Origin: Tropicimonas sediminicola
Lineage (GTDB): Bacteria > Pseudomonadota > Alphaproteobacteria > Rhodobacterales > Rhodobacteraceae
Assembly (NCBI RefSeq): GCF_900188335.1
Contig: NZ_FZOY01000010.1
Location: forward strand, 1-64,000
Direction: 5' to 3'
Length of the DNA stretch: 64,000 nucleotides
In this document: positions 1 through 8,074 of the stretch, in pieces
How the letters are laid out: every line of letters begins with the position of its first letter
How positions within the stretch are numbered: the stretch's first letter is position 1
Program-made: the position numbers and the translations under genes
The notes under the pieces: generated by a model
The model's input: the letters and a program-made list of their open reading frames with translations, nothing else
The model's database searches: none
Told to the model about the DNA's origin: nothing

Positions 1-265
1 TGGAAACGAACGGGAAACCGATGCGTGCGGCAGCTTTCCGCGCGCTGCAGACGTTCGCGATTGTTGTCCACCAGCGCCGCTCGCAGCCGCGGCATTTTTC
101 AAGGAGGGCGGCAAACGGAAGTTCGCTGCGGATAGCATGGAGGTCTCCTTTCCCATCGACTGCTCCCGGCGAAGTGCTCGCCGGTTCATGCATCTCTTCG
201 GCATTACCTTGGGCGACCGAGGTCCCAAGGGATTTCGGTAGTTGAAAAGTCGCAGCGGGGTCAGG

Positions 266-1315
266 CTAATCTGTAGGCGCACCGGCAATTTGGGCCTCTT
301 GTGCCTCCTTCTTGCGCCAGTCTTTCGGGGACATGCCGAAGTTCCGTGTGAAGGCACGGGTCAGGGCCGATGTTTCGGACAGGCCGACCAATTGGGCAAT
401 CTCCTTGATCGAGTGATCAGACCCAGTGAGCAACTCCGAGGCCCGTTCCATCCGGAGCCGGTTGATCACTTTCGACGCCGTTGTCCCGTAGGAGGACAAG
501 CGCTTGTTGAGCACCTTGGTGGTGATGCTGCACATTCGGGCGGCCTCGCTCACCGTCAGCGCCGGATCGGACAGCCTTGACCGCACGAGGATTTCGAAGC
601 CTTCGAGGTAGTCCAGGGGCACATCTACCTGAACCGGTTCTTCGATACCATTGTCGTGGTTCGCGAGGACCTCGGGGTTGATTGGAAGCGACAGCCAGGC
701 CGCCGGAAAACGGATCGAGAATCCCCTGTTGTTGCATTTGATTCCTCGCACGCCATGAAACTGCTCCGGCAGCAGCGTCGGGTCACACAGGCGCAGAACA
801 ATCTGGGCGGGATCCCATCTGAAATCGAGAACACGGTGGAGCAGGGAGATCCAGATCCCGACGAGAAAGGCGTCCGAATGGCCGGGCGACGCCTCGGGTT
901 CGAAGTTGCGGCTGGTGGTGAAGTAGGCGTGTTCCTCCTCGATCACGAGCCGGAAGGACACCGCGTTGCTTTCCTTCGAGACGATCTGGGTGAACCGGGT
1001 GAAGAAATCGCCAAGGGTCACCGACTGGCCGAGGAGCGCGCCACGCGGCAGGAAGTTCAACAGGTCTGTCTGTTGCCCAGCCAATGCGCAGATATCTGGC
1101 CATGTCACATCGGCGATAGTGGTCAGCGCTGCATAGACCGTGTCATGCGGGATGAAGGCGGCCGGGTTCAGGACCTGTTCCTCGCTCAGACCATGCAACC
1201 CAAGCGCGAAGGCGGGGTCCACATCGAGCCGCCGCATCATCGCCACGACCGGACCGAGAACCGTAGCACGCACGAGGGACAATCCGTCCTTTTGTTCTCC
1301 TTGCGGCATCCACAT
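266..1315 (-). CDS. AraC-family transcriptional regulator (OruR/ArgR-like)
   Basis: This is a transcription factor, probably controlling the divergent amidohydrolase operon that starts 185 bases away. The first ~210 residues resemble the ligand-sensing domain of the OruR/ArgR type of AraC protein. The C-terminal ~90 residues carry the double helix-turn-helix, visible as LTVSEAARMCSITTKVL and then the second helix pair IKEIAQLVGLSE followed by the typical FGMSPKDWR ending. The open frame extends upstream to 1510 but would cover the divergent promoter. The start chosen at 1315 (MWMPQGEQ) has a GGAGAG and an AAAGGG upstream; the Met two codons later at 1309 is equally possible. It gives a 349-residue protein, normal for the family. 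The ligand is unknown; from the context, a peptide- or amide-like compound is a guess. Confidence 0.85.
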   Translation of the reverse strand: MWMPQGEQKDGLSLVRATVLGPVVAMMRRLDVDPAFALGLHGLSEEQVLNPAAFIPHDTVYAALTTIADVTWPDICALAGQQTDLLNFLPRGALLGQSVTLGDFFTRFTQIVSKESNAVSFRLVIEEEHAYFTTSRNFEPEASPGHSDAFLVGIWISLLHRVLDFRWDPAQIVLRLCDPTLLPEQFHGVRGIKCNNRGFSIRFPAAWLSLPINPEVLANHDNGIEEPVQVDVPLDYLEGFEILVRSRLSDPALTVSEAARMCSITTKVLNKRLSSYGTTASKVINRLRMERASELLTGSDHSIKEIAQLVGLSETSALTRAFTRNFGMSPKDWRKKEAQEAQIAGAPTD

Positions 1316-1500
1316 CACCCTTTCGCTCTCCACCACGCTACGGGCGCGCGCGCCTGACGGCCAAGCAGAAATTGGCTGAAATTGACCGGATCGGGTCAGA
1401 AAAACGCACCACGGGATCAGCGGGTCAAAAGAATCTCGGGGCACATGTGCATAGTGGGAGGACCGGTCCGCAGGAAGACCGACCCTTGGGAGGACACCGA
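1316..1500. promoter_or_regulatory. Divergent promoter region between AraC gene and amidohydrolase operon
   Basis: This 185-base gap separates two divergent genes. It contains two copies of GGGTCA, each followed by an A-rich run (1393-1398 and 1422-1427, 29 bases apart). An upstream TGACC at 1383 forms an interrupted dyad with the first copy. These are candidate sites for the adjacent AraC protein. No confident -35/-10 pair could be assigned by eye. A strong ribosome-binding site (GGGAGG) lies just before the ATG at 1501. Confidence 0.4.
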
Positions 1501-3018
1501 ATGACAACACTCAACCTGAAGGCGTTGCTGCCGGCCATGTCCATGGCAGTTGTGCTGACGACCACCGCTATCGCGCAGGATATCCCCAACATTCCATCAG
1601 AGGTCACGCTGTTCAAGAACGTGATGGTCTTCGACGGGGTGAATGACGGCTTGAATGATGTCGACGTGCTCGTCGTCAAGAACAAGATTCACAAGATTGC
1701 AGAGGGCATTCCCGAATCCGGGACATGGGAGGTCCAGGTACAGACAGGCGGAAGCAAGCGCCTGCCCGATCCTGTTGGCGGTATCGACGGCTATTCTTTC
1801 ACCATCCAGACCGAACGCGGCATCGAGACCAAAGAGGTCGAGGTCAATGTGATCGACGGCGGCGGACGCACCTTGATGCCGGGACTGATCGACAGCCATG
1901 TGCATGTGAATATGTACAAGGATGGCACGATCCCGGGCCTTCAGGACACGACTTGGGAAGAGATCGGCGCACGTTCTGCGGCCTTTGCGCAGGAAATGCT
2001 GGCGATGGGCTTCACAACCGTGCGCGACATGTGCGGTGCACATGGTGGACTTCGTGCGGTAATCGACGAGGGCTCGCTTCCTGGACCACGGATCTACTCG
2101 TCCGGTGCCTGCCTCAGCCAGACCGGTGGTCACGGCGACTGGGGGATCGCCGGGCAGCGCAAGAACGAAAGCAATCTTGAACGTCTGGAGATCACGCGGC
2201 TTGTCGACGGCCCTGCCGAAGTGCTCCACGGCGCGCGGCGGAACTTTGCGCTTGGGGCCAACTACCTCAAGATCATGGTCAGCGGCGGTGTGACCTCTAT
2301 CAAGGACCCGATCTACCAGTCCGCCTTTACTGACGCGGAGATCGCCGCAGCCGTCGAGGTGGCCGGGGACATGGACTCCTATGTCGCCATGCATGTCTTC
2401 ATGGACAGCGACCTGTCGCGCGCGCTCGATCTCGGGGTCAAGGTGGTGGATCACGGCCTGACCATCACGGAGCCGACCATGCAGAAGCTGGTGGAAAAGG
2501 GGGCATTCTTCTCGCCCAACTTGACCGCGCTGGCGCCCGAGGCGCTGGAGCATCCGATGCATCAGGACCCGACCTTCCCGCCGACGGCGAAGTTCCTGTG
2601 GTTGCGGAAAAACAGCGAGCAGTTGTTTGATCTGGTGCGGAAGTACAAGCCGAAGATGGTGTTCGATTCCGACTATGTGCTGCTGACCGGTGTGCCGTAC
2701 CGGCAGTCGATGGACTTCACCAAGGCTTTCATGGCGCGTGAGTTCGGCAACCTCTGGGCCTTGCAGATGATGACCTCGAATGGCGGCGAGCTGGCCGCGC
2801 TGACGGGACGCGGAAACCCCTATCCCGAAGGCAAGCTCGGCGTAATCGAAGAAGGCGCCTATGCCGATATCCTCATCGTTGACGGAAACCCGCTCGAAGA
2901 CATCACGGCCATCGGCGCTGTCGATACATGGTTTGATGCCGAACCGCGCGGGCAGGACGTGCCGAGCATTCGCGTGATCATGAAGGACGGCAAGTTCTAC
3001 AAGAACACGTTGAACTGA
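1501..3018 (+). CDS. Secreted metal-dependent amidohydrolase (first of three paralogues)
   Basis: A 505-residue amidohydrolase-superfamily enzyme with an N-terminal signal peptide (residues ~1-25, cleavage near AIAQ-D), so it is probably periplasmic. The binuclear-metal ligands are all visible: HVH at 133-135, the lysine in YLKIMVSGG, histidines in AMHVF and VVDHG, and an aspartate in VFDSD. Relatives include Xaa-Pro dipeptidases and imidazolonepropionase-like hydrolases that cleave amide or cyclic-imide bonds. Residues ~72-115 form an insertion of about 40 residues missing from the two downstream paralogues. The ATG at 1501 is preferred over an upstream in-frame start at 1372 because it directly precedes the signal peptide and follows a GGGAGG site. 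The substrate is not predictable from sequence alone. Confidence 0.9.
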   Translation: MTTLNLKALLPAMSMAVVLTTTAIAQDIPNIPSEVTLFKNVMVFDGVNDGLNDVDVLVVKNKIHKIAEGIPESGTWEVQVQTGGSKRLPDPVGGIDGYSFTIQTERGIETKEVEVNVIDGGGRTLMPGLIDSHVHVNMYKDGTIPGLQDTTWEEIGARSAAFAQEMLAMGFTTVRDMCGAHGGLRAVIDEGSLPGPRIYSSGACLSQTGGHGDWGIAGQRKNESNLERLEITRLVDGPAEVLHGARRNFALGANYLKIMVSGGVTSIKDPIYQSAFTDAEIAAAVEVAGDMDSYVAMHVFMDSDLSRALDLGVKVVDHGLTITEPTMQKLVEKGAFFSPNLTALAPEALEHPMHQDPTFPPTAKFLWLRKNSEQLFDLVRKYKPKMVFDSDYVLLTGVPYRQSMDFTKAFMAREFGNLWALQMMTSNGGELAALTGRGNPYPEGKLGVIEEGAYADILIVDGNPLEDITAIGAVDTWFDAEPRGQDVPSIRVIMKDGKFYKNTLN

Positions 3019-3024
3019 ACGTTT

Positions 3025-3046
3025 CGGCGGGGCGCTGGCCCCGCCG
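3025..3046 (+). terminator. GC-rich intergenic hairpin after the first amidohydrolase
   Basis: A 9-base perfect stem (3025-3033 with 3038-3046) with a 4-base loop lies 6 bases after the stop codon. No T-run follows, so it may stabilise upstream mRNA or attenuate rather than terminate. Confidence 0.5.
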
Positions 3047-3070
3047 TCAACCTTCCGGAGGGGCAAACTC

Positions 3071-4456
3071 ATGAAGCATATTTTCAAGTCCACATTGCTG
3101 GCGGGAGTGGTGACGCTCGCCGCAGGCATGTCCTTTGCGCAGGACGAAGCGCTGCCGCAGACCCTGTTCACCAATGTCCATGTTTTTGACGGCGTGAACG
3201 AGGCGCGGATCGAAAACGCCAGCGTTCTGGTCGAAGGCAACCTGATCAAGGAGATTTCGACGGACGGGATCGAAGCGCCCAACGCAACCATGATTGACGG
3301 CGGCGGGCGCACGCTCATGCCGGGGATGCACGACCAGCATGTGCACCTTACGGTTTTCAACCCGCTCAGCGACGGGTTGCGCCAGAACATCACGCCCTTC
3401 CATCTTGGCGGTGTCGCAACGATCCGGTCCGAACGCATCCTGATGAACGGGTTCACGACGGTTCGCGATCTGGGCGGACCGGCAAAGTCCATCGCGCGGA
3501 TCATCGATACCGGCATGTTCCCCGGCCCGAGGATCTATTCTTCCGAGGCTTTCATCACGCAGACATCGGGCCATGCCGATTTCCGTAAGCTGAACGACCG
3601 GCATCCTACCCTGTCGGGGCAAGGTCCATCGCATTGGGTCGACACGGATATGAGCTTCATCGCGGATGGCCCGGAGCAGATCCGCATGGCCGTGCGCGAG
3701 AACCTGCGCCGCGGCGCAACCCAGATCAAGATCATGGTCAGCGGTGGTGTGACCTCGGAATTCGACCCTCTGCATTCACTGCAATATCAAGACGACGAAA
3801 TCCAGATGGCGGTGAAAACGGCCGAGCAATGGGGCACCTACGTGACCTGCCACGTGTTCACCGAACAGGCGATCCGCAACTGTATCGACAACGGGGCAAA
3901 AACCGTCGAGCACATCCCGTTTCTGACTGCCGAAGTGGCCGAAGAGATGGTCGACAAACAAGTCATGTTCGCAACTGCGGTAGCACCGGTCTACTCGGTT
4001 TCAACCGAGCAGGCAGAGGCGTTTTATACGCCAGCCTCGTTCGCCAAATGGAAGAGCGTCCGTGACGCCGCCGCCAACATGATCGAGGTGATCCAGACGA
4101 CACCGGGCATGATCGACCTCTACACGCTAGGCACCGATCTCATCAACAACTGGGACCAGACACTTGAGCAGGACAAGAAAATGAACGACGAGTTCAAATA
4201 CCTGCACGAGGCCAAGTTCAAACCCTTTGACATTCTGCGGATGGCCACATCGAACGGCGCCCGCATGAACCGGCTTACGGGCCTGAACAACCCGTACCAG
4301 GATGGCCCGCTCGGCGTGGTCGAGGAAGGCGCTTACGCGGATCTCCTGCTGGTCGATGGCAACCCGCTCGAAGACATCCTGCTTCTGGCGGAGCCAGATG
4401 CAAATCTGATGGTCATCATGAAGGACGGCGTGATCTACAAGAACACGCTGGACTGA
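3071..4456 (+). CDS. Secreted metal-dependent amidohydrolase (second paralogue)
   Basis: A 461-residue paralogue of the preceding gene with its own signal peptide (cleavage near SFAQ-D). Metal-binding residues are intact: HVH at 90-92, lysine in QIKIMVSGG, histidines in VTCHVF and VEHIPF, and aspartate in LGTDL. The C-terminal phrase LLLVDGNPLED is typical of amidohydrolases whose second beta-sandwich is formed by both chain ends. It is co-directional with its neighbours and separated from them by about 50 and 74 bases, each gap holding a GC hairpin. Start at 3071 is supported by a CCGGAGG site. It probably hydrolyses small amide- or peptide-like substrates in the periplasm; the exact substrate is unknown. 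Confidence 0.9.
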   Translation: MKHIFKSTLLAGVVTLAAGMSFAQDEALPQTLFTNVHVFDGVNEARIENASVLVEGNLIKEISTDGIEAPNATMIDGGGRTLMPGMHDQHVHLTVFNPLSDGLRQNITPFHLGGVATIRSERILMNGFTTVRDLGGPAKSIARIIDTGMFPGPRIYSSEAFITQTSGHADFRKLNDRHPTLSGQGPSHWVDTDMSFIADGPEQIRMAVRENLRRGATQIKIMVSGGVTSEFDPLHSLQYQDDEIQMAVKTAEQWGTYVTCHVFTEQAIRNCIDNGAKTVEHIPFLTAEVAEEMVDKQVMFATAVAPVYSVSTEQAEAFYTPASFAKWKSVRDAAANMIEVIQTTPGMIDLYTLGTDLINNWDQTLEQDKKMNDEFKYLHEAKFKPFDILRMATSNGARMNRLTGLNNPYQDGPLGVVEEGAYADLLLVDGNPLEDILLLAEPDANLMVIMKDGVIYKNTLD

Positions 4457-4494
4457 AGGGAGCGCGGGGCGGTCTCCCTCGTCCGCCCCGCGTT
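4415..4494 (+). repeat. Duplicated 3' gene end plus hairpin (copy 1; copy 2 at 5830-5909)
   Basis: The last 42 bases of the second and third amidohydrolase genes (4415-4456 and 5830-5871) are identical, and the following hairpin block (4463-4494 and 5878-5909) is also identical, with a few differing bases between. Most of the two genes is far more diverged. This local identity points to gene conversion or to a tandem duplication junction. Confidence 0.75.
4463..4492 (+). terminator. Strong intergenic hairpin, repeated after the next gene
   Basis: A perfect 10-base stem (4463-4472 with 4483-4492) with a 10-base loop lies 6 bases after the second amidohydrolase stop codon. Only two T follow. 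The same 32-base block recurs at 5878-5909. It is likely a transcript-processing or partial termination element. Confidence 0.6.
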
Positions 4495-4530
4495 CCGACC
4501 TGGTCCACCACACTCACGAATGGAGCCAAA

Positions 4531-5871
4531 ATGAAACACGCACTCGCAGCCGCCTTGTGGCTGGCCGGCAGCTCTCTCGCGCTTGCCCAGGACGAGAGCT
4601 TCCCGATCCTCTTTACCAATGTGCATATCTTCGACGGCGTGAACGAGCAGCGCATCGAAAACGCGAATGTCCTGGTTCAGGACAACCTGATCGTCGAGGT
4701 CTCAGCCGAGCCCCTCGCGGTGGCCAATGCCCGGATCATCGACGGCGGCGGGCGCACGCTCATGCCCGGGCTGATCGACGCCCATGTTCACATGGCGATC
4801 ACCGAGCCGATTGCGGACCTCAGGGACAATTTCGACTGGATGTACTGGGGCGCAACCTCCACGGTCGAGGCGGAAAAGATGCTGTTGCGCGGCTTTACCA
4901 GCGTGCGCGATGCGGGTGGCCCGGCGATGGGGCTTCAGAAAGCCATCGACCGGGGCAAGGCCGTGGGTCCGCGTATATATCCATCCGGCCCCGTGATCTC
5001 GCAGACCTCGGGCCATGGCGAGCACAGGCACTACACGGAACCGCACCCGAATTTCGAAGGGTCCTCGCCCTCCTTCTTCAACCAGCACCTCGAGTTCCTG
5101 GCCGATGGGGTTCCGGAGGTCCTGCGCGCGACACGCGAAGCGCTACGTCTGGGCGCGTCGCAGATCAAGGTGATGGCCGGCGGTGGCGTGTCTTCAAGCG
5201 TGGATCCGCTCCACACCGTTCAATACCTGCCCGAAGAGCTGGAAGCGGCGGTTAAGGCGGCGGCGGATTATGGCACCTACGTCCTGGTCCATGTCTACAA
5301 TGACGAGAGTATCCTGCGGTCCATCGAAGCCGGCGTCCTGAGCATCGACCATGCGCAATTGATGACCGAGGTGTCCGCGCAGGCGATCAAAGACGCGGAT
5401 GTCTGGGTCGTGCCATACTACTCTCTTCTGGGTCTGGACGAGGAGACCGTCATCAAGGTTCTCGGCCCGCTCTCCGCCCCGAAGTTTCTTGAGGTGCAGG
5501 CCGGCGCCAGAAACCAGATGAAGCTCCTGAAAGAGTTCGGGATCGAAAAGGTCGTCTTTTCAACCGACATCATCGGTGATCCTGCGGCGCTTACGAAGCA
5601 GAACGACGAGTTCAAGTATCGCCTGGAGGAATGGTCCTCCTATGAAGTGCTCTTGCAGGCGACCTCCAAGGCCGGCGAGTTGCTCGCCCTGTCGGGCAAG
5701 CTGAACCCCTATCCCGAAGGACCGCTCGGCGTGATCGCGGAAGGTGCCTATGCCGACATTCTGCTGGTCGATGGCAACCCGGTCGAGGATGCGATGATCA
5801 TGACCGACTACGAGAACAACTTCGATCTGATCATGAAGGACGGCGTGATCTACAAGAACACGCTGGACTGA
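4531..5871 (+). CDS. Secreted metal-dependent amidohydrolase (third paralogue)
   Basis: A 446-residue amidohydrolase with a signal peptide (cleavage near LALAQ-D). HVH at 85-87, lysine in QIKVMAGGG, histidines in VLVHVY and SIDHAQL, and aspartate in FSTDIIGD give a complete binuclear site. It is closest to the second paralogue, sharing its start (MKH), the LFTNVHxFDGVNE opening and an identical 3' end. Its active-site loops differ (for example AGGG in place of VSGG), so the three enzymes may cover related but different substrates. ATG at 4531 follows the short purine-rich stretch GGAGCCAAA. Confidence 0.9.
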   Translation: MKHALAAALWLAGSSLALAQDESFPILFTNVHIFDGVNEQRIENANVLVQDNLIVEVSAEPLAVANARIIDGGGRTLMPGLIDAHVHMAITEPIADLRDNFDWMYWGATSTVEAEKMLLRGFTSVRDAGGPAMGLQKAIDRGKAVGPRIYPSGPVISQTSGHGEHRHYTEPHPNFEGSSPSFFNQHLEFLADGVPEVLRATREALRLGASQIKVMAGGGVSSSVDPLHTVQYLPEELEAAVKAAADYGTYVLVHVYNDESILRSIEAGVLSIDHAQLMTEVSAQAIKDADVWVVPYYSLLGLDEETVIKVLGPLSAPKFLEVQAGARNQMKLLKEFGIEKVVFSTDIIGDPAALTKQNDEFKYRLEEWSSYEVLLQATSKAGELLALSGKLNPYPEGPLGVIAEGAYADILLVDGNPVEDAMIMTDYENNFDLIMKDGVIYKNTLD

Positions 5872-5877
5872 TGAGCG

Positions 5878-5911
5878 CGCGGGGCGGTCTCCCTCGTCCG
5901 CCCCGCGTTTT
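5878..5911 (+). terminator. Rho-independent-like terminator after third amidohydrolase
   Basis: A perfect 10-base GC stem (5878-5887 with 5898-5907) and a 10-base loop are followed directly by TTTT. This looks like a partial intrinsic terminator inside the operon, upstream of the GYD gene. Confidence 0.65.
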
Positions 5912-5944
5912 CATCCGACACAAGTATCCGGGAAAGGACAGACC

Positions 5945-6346
5945 GTGAAACATCTCGCCTTTGGTACTCTCATGGCCCTCTGCGGCTCGATGGCCACCGC
6001 CGAAGACGCTGCAAACATGCGCACCTTTCTGTTCATCGGCACTTCCAACAGCGCCGCCTGGGAGATGCAGATCGCCAATCCCGGGGACCGCGCTGCTTCG
6101 GTGAAAGGTGGGATCGAGGCGCTCGGTGGCGAGCTTCTGAGCTACTACTGGGGGCTTGGGAGCGGGAAAAACTACATCACCGTCGCCCTGCCGGACGACC
6201 CCACCTTCATCCAGGCCTTCTATGTCAGCCGCCTCGGCGATGGGCTGCTGGAGGATTACCAGATGATCGAGTTGATGAGCAGCGCCGACATGGCCGAAGC
6301 CCTCGAGCGGGTGCCGGAGATCAAGGCGCAGGACGATCTCAAGTAA
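5945..6346 (+). CDS. Secreted GYD-domain protein
   Basis: A 133-residue protein with a short signal peptide (cleavage near ATAED). The remainder fits the small alpha/beta GYD fold: MRTFLFIGTSNSAAWEMQI, then a GGELLSYYWGLGSGKNYITVALPD-like strand pair, and a C-terminal IELMSSADM segment. GYD proteins are usually cytoplasmic and of unknown function; a secreted version beside secreted hydrolases is unusual. It sits between the third amidohydrolase and the M19 gene, 73 and 27 bases away, in the same direction. It could be a small binding protein or a dimeric accessory subunit. No catalytic residues can be assigned. Confidence 0.65.
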   Translation: MKHLAFGTLMALCGSMATAEDAANMRTFLFIGTSNSAAWEMQIANPGDRAASVKGGIEALGGELLSYYWGLGSGKNYITVALPDDPTFIQAFYVSRLGDGLLEDYQMIELMSSADMAEALERVPEIKAQDDLK

Positions 6347-6373
6347 CCGAAAGACGACGGAGAGGACGACACA

Positions 6374-7546
6374 ATGAAACGAACAACAGGGCTTGCTCTT
6401 GCAGTGGTGGTTCTGGGTGGCCCGGCAATTGCTCAATCCGCGCCAAGCGACGAGGAGATCGCCGCCCGCATCGAAAAACTGGTCGAGATGGCCGACCCGC
6501 GCGGCGATGAGGCGCGTAGGGGCGATCTGGCATATCGGGAGCGCTATGCCGACGCCTTCATGATCGACGCGTTGGCGGTCGGATCGCCGGGGTTCGAGAG
6601 TATTGCTTTCCTGCTGGAGGATTGGGAGAGCCTTGCGGATCATTACGAGGGGTCCGGGTTCGCGGCCTTCAGCACGACAATTTCGAACGGCTCGGAAGGC
6701 GCGCTCGCGGTGCTGGAACGTATCGACGTGATGCAGAAATGGGTCGAGGAGAACGCTGAGCGCTTCGTGATTGCCACGACCGTTCAGGATCTGCGGGATG
6801 CCAAGGCTGCCGGAAAGGTCGCGATCATGCTCAATTCCCAGAGCATGGACATGCTGGATGAGAACCTCGAAAACGTCCAAAGATACTGGGATCTCGGCAT
6901 CCGGCAGATGAACTTCAGCTACAACCAGACCGGCGCCTATTCCGCCGGCATGGTCGCCAACGATCCGGCTATTCCCGATAACGGCGTGACCGAGTTGGGC
7001 TACAAGGTCGTCGCCGAGATGAACCGTGTTGGCATGATCGTCGATTGCTCGCATTCCTCCTGGCAGACCTGCCTTGACGCCGCCGAGATCACCGCGAAGC
7101 CGATGATGATCTCTCACAGCAACTCTGATGCGCTCTTTGGCAATTTCCGAAACGTCACGGACGCGGCCATCCGCGCGGTTGCGGCAACCGGCGGCGTGGT
7201 GTGTGTCAATTTCCTTGGCGGCTTCCTGAATCCGCAAGGGGACGCCACCCCCAAGGCGATAGCCAAGCATATCGACTATATCGGCCAGATGGTCGGCAAG
7301 CAGGCGACATGTTTCGGTGTTGACTACGTTGAGAACTACGGTGTCGCCCTCGGTCCGATCATCAGCAACCCGGAGAAATACCCGCCGGCGCAGGGCTATG
7401 GCCTGCCGACGCAAATGGCGCCGCCCGCCGATGCCTGGGCTGTCGCGCAGGTTCTGGAAGACGAGCATGGTTGGAGCGAGGCCGAGATCCGCGCGTTGAT
7501 GGGCGAAAACCTCATGCGCGTCTACGAGGCCAACTGGGGCGGGTAG
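6374..7546 (+). CDS. Secreted M19 (renal dipeptidase) family protein with incomplete metal site
   Basis: A 390-residue protein with a signal peptide (cleavage near AIAQS). It follows the M19 dipeptidase pattern through most of its length: GMIVDCSHSSWQT, ISHSNSDAL, the RNVTDAAIRAVAATGGVV segment and FGVDY. Those blocks supply the two histidine ligands of the second metal. The N-terminal HxD motif of active M19 enzymes is replaced by MIDALAVG, and the bridging glutamate position reads IMLNSQS. Three of the five usual ligands therefore seem to be missing. It may bind one metal, have changed chemistry, or be non-catalytic. It lies 27 bases after the GYD gene, in the amidohydrolase operon, which suggests dipeptide-like substrates. 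Confidence 0.8.
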   Translation: MKRTTGLALAVVVLGGPAIAQSAPSDEEIAARIEKLVEMADPRGDEARRGDLAYRERYADAFMIDALAVGSPGFESIAFLLEDWESLADHYEGSGFAAFSTTISNGSEGALAVLERIDVMQKWVEENAERFVIATTVQDLRDAKAAGKVAIMLNSQSMDMLDENLENVQRYWDLGIRQMNFSYNQTGAYSAGMVANDPAIPDNGVTELGYKVVAEMNRVGMIVDCSHSSWQTCLDAAEITAKPMMISHSNSDALFGNFRNVTDAAIRAVAATGGVVCVNFLGGFLNPQGDATPKAIAKHIDYIGQMVGKQATCFGVDYVENYGVALGPIISNPEKYPPAQGYGLPTQMAPPADAWAVAQVLEDEHGWSEAEIRALMGENLMRVYEANWGG

Positions 7547-7667
7547 GTCTTCTCCAAGGCTGCGAAAGTGTTGCGTTGGGCGGTCAATTGATCGCCCGAG
7601 CAGGGGACGAACAGGGAATGGAACACCAGATGATATTCAACCATGTCCGCAGGGGCCGGCGACACTC

Positions 7668-8033
7668 ATGTTGATGATCGCAATTGGCCTGCTGTCCGCG
7701 TTCTTCTTGTTCGCCAGTTCGATCAAGATCCTTGGCTGGCAGAAACTCATCTTCGAAACGCAACTGGCGATGTTCGTCAAATACGGGCTGAATCGTCAGA
7801 TCATGGCGCTTGTCGGGGTCGTCGAGCTGTTTGGGGCGGTGGCGATCTGGTTTCAGGGCAGCCTGCTCGGACCTCTCGGCGCGGCAGCCCTTCTGGGCAC
7901 ATCGCTTGGTGCAATCGGCTGCCACCTGATCTGGGACACATGGAAAGATGGCGTGCCCGCCATCATTACCGCCACCTTGTCGGCCTTGGTTCTCTGGTCA
8001 GGTCGGGATGTGGTTCTGGCGACTTTTGCATGA
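7668..8033 (+). CDS. DoxX-like small membrane protein
   Basis: A 121-residue integral membrane protein with four hydrophobic helices. The DoxX-family pattern is recognisable: an N-terminal helix, a KYGLNRQIMALVGVVEL block and a C-terminal helix ending LVLWSG. DoxX-like proteins have been linked to quinone or thiosulfate redox chemistry, but most members have no defined role. It lies 121 bases after the M19 gene and just upstream of the porin gene, in the same direction, so it is probably in the same operon. A longer overlapping frame starting at 7643 is not needed for the porin and was not chosen. Confidence 0.7.
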   Translation: MLMIAIGLLSAFFLFASSIKILGWQKLIFETQLAMFVKYGLNRQIMALVGVVELFGAVAIWFQGSLLGPLGAAALLGTSLGAIGCHLIWDTWKDGVPAIITATLSALVLWSGRDVVLATFA

Positions 8034-8074
8034 GCAGGCCGAAGAAAAACCAAACGCAAAACGAGAGACCTCAT

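Noticed and set aside
1597-3516. Long minus-strand open frame (639 codons)
   Set aside because: It is antisense to two clear amidohydrolase genes, has no family motifs, and is a by-product of high GC codon use.
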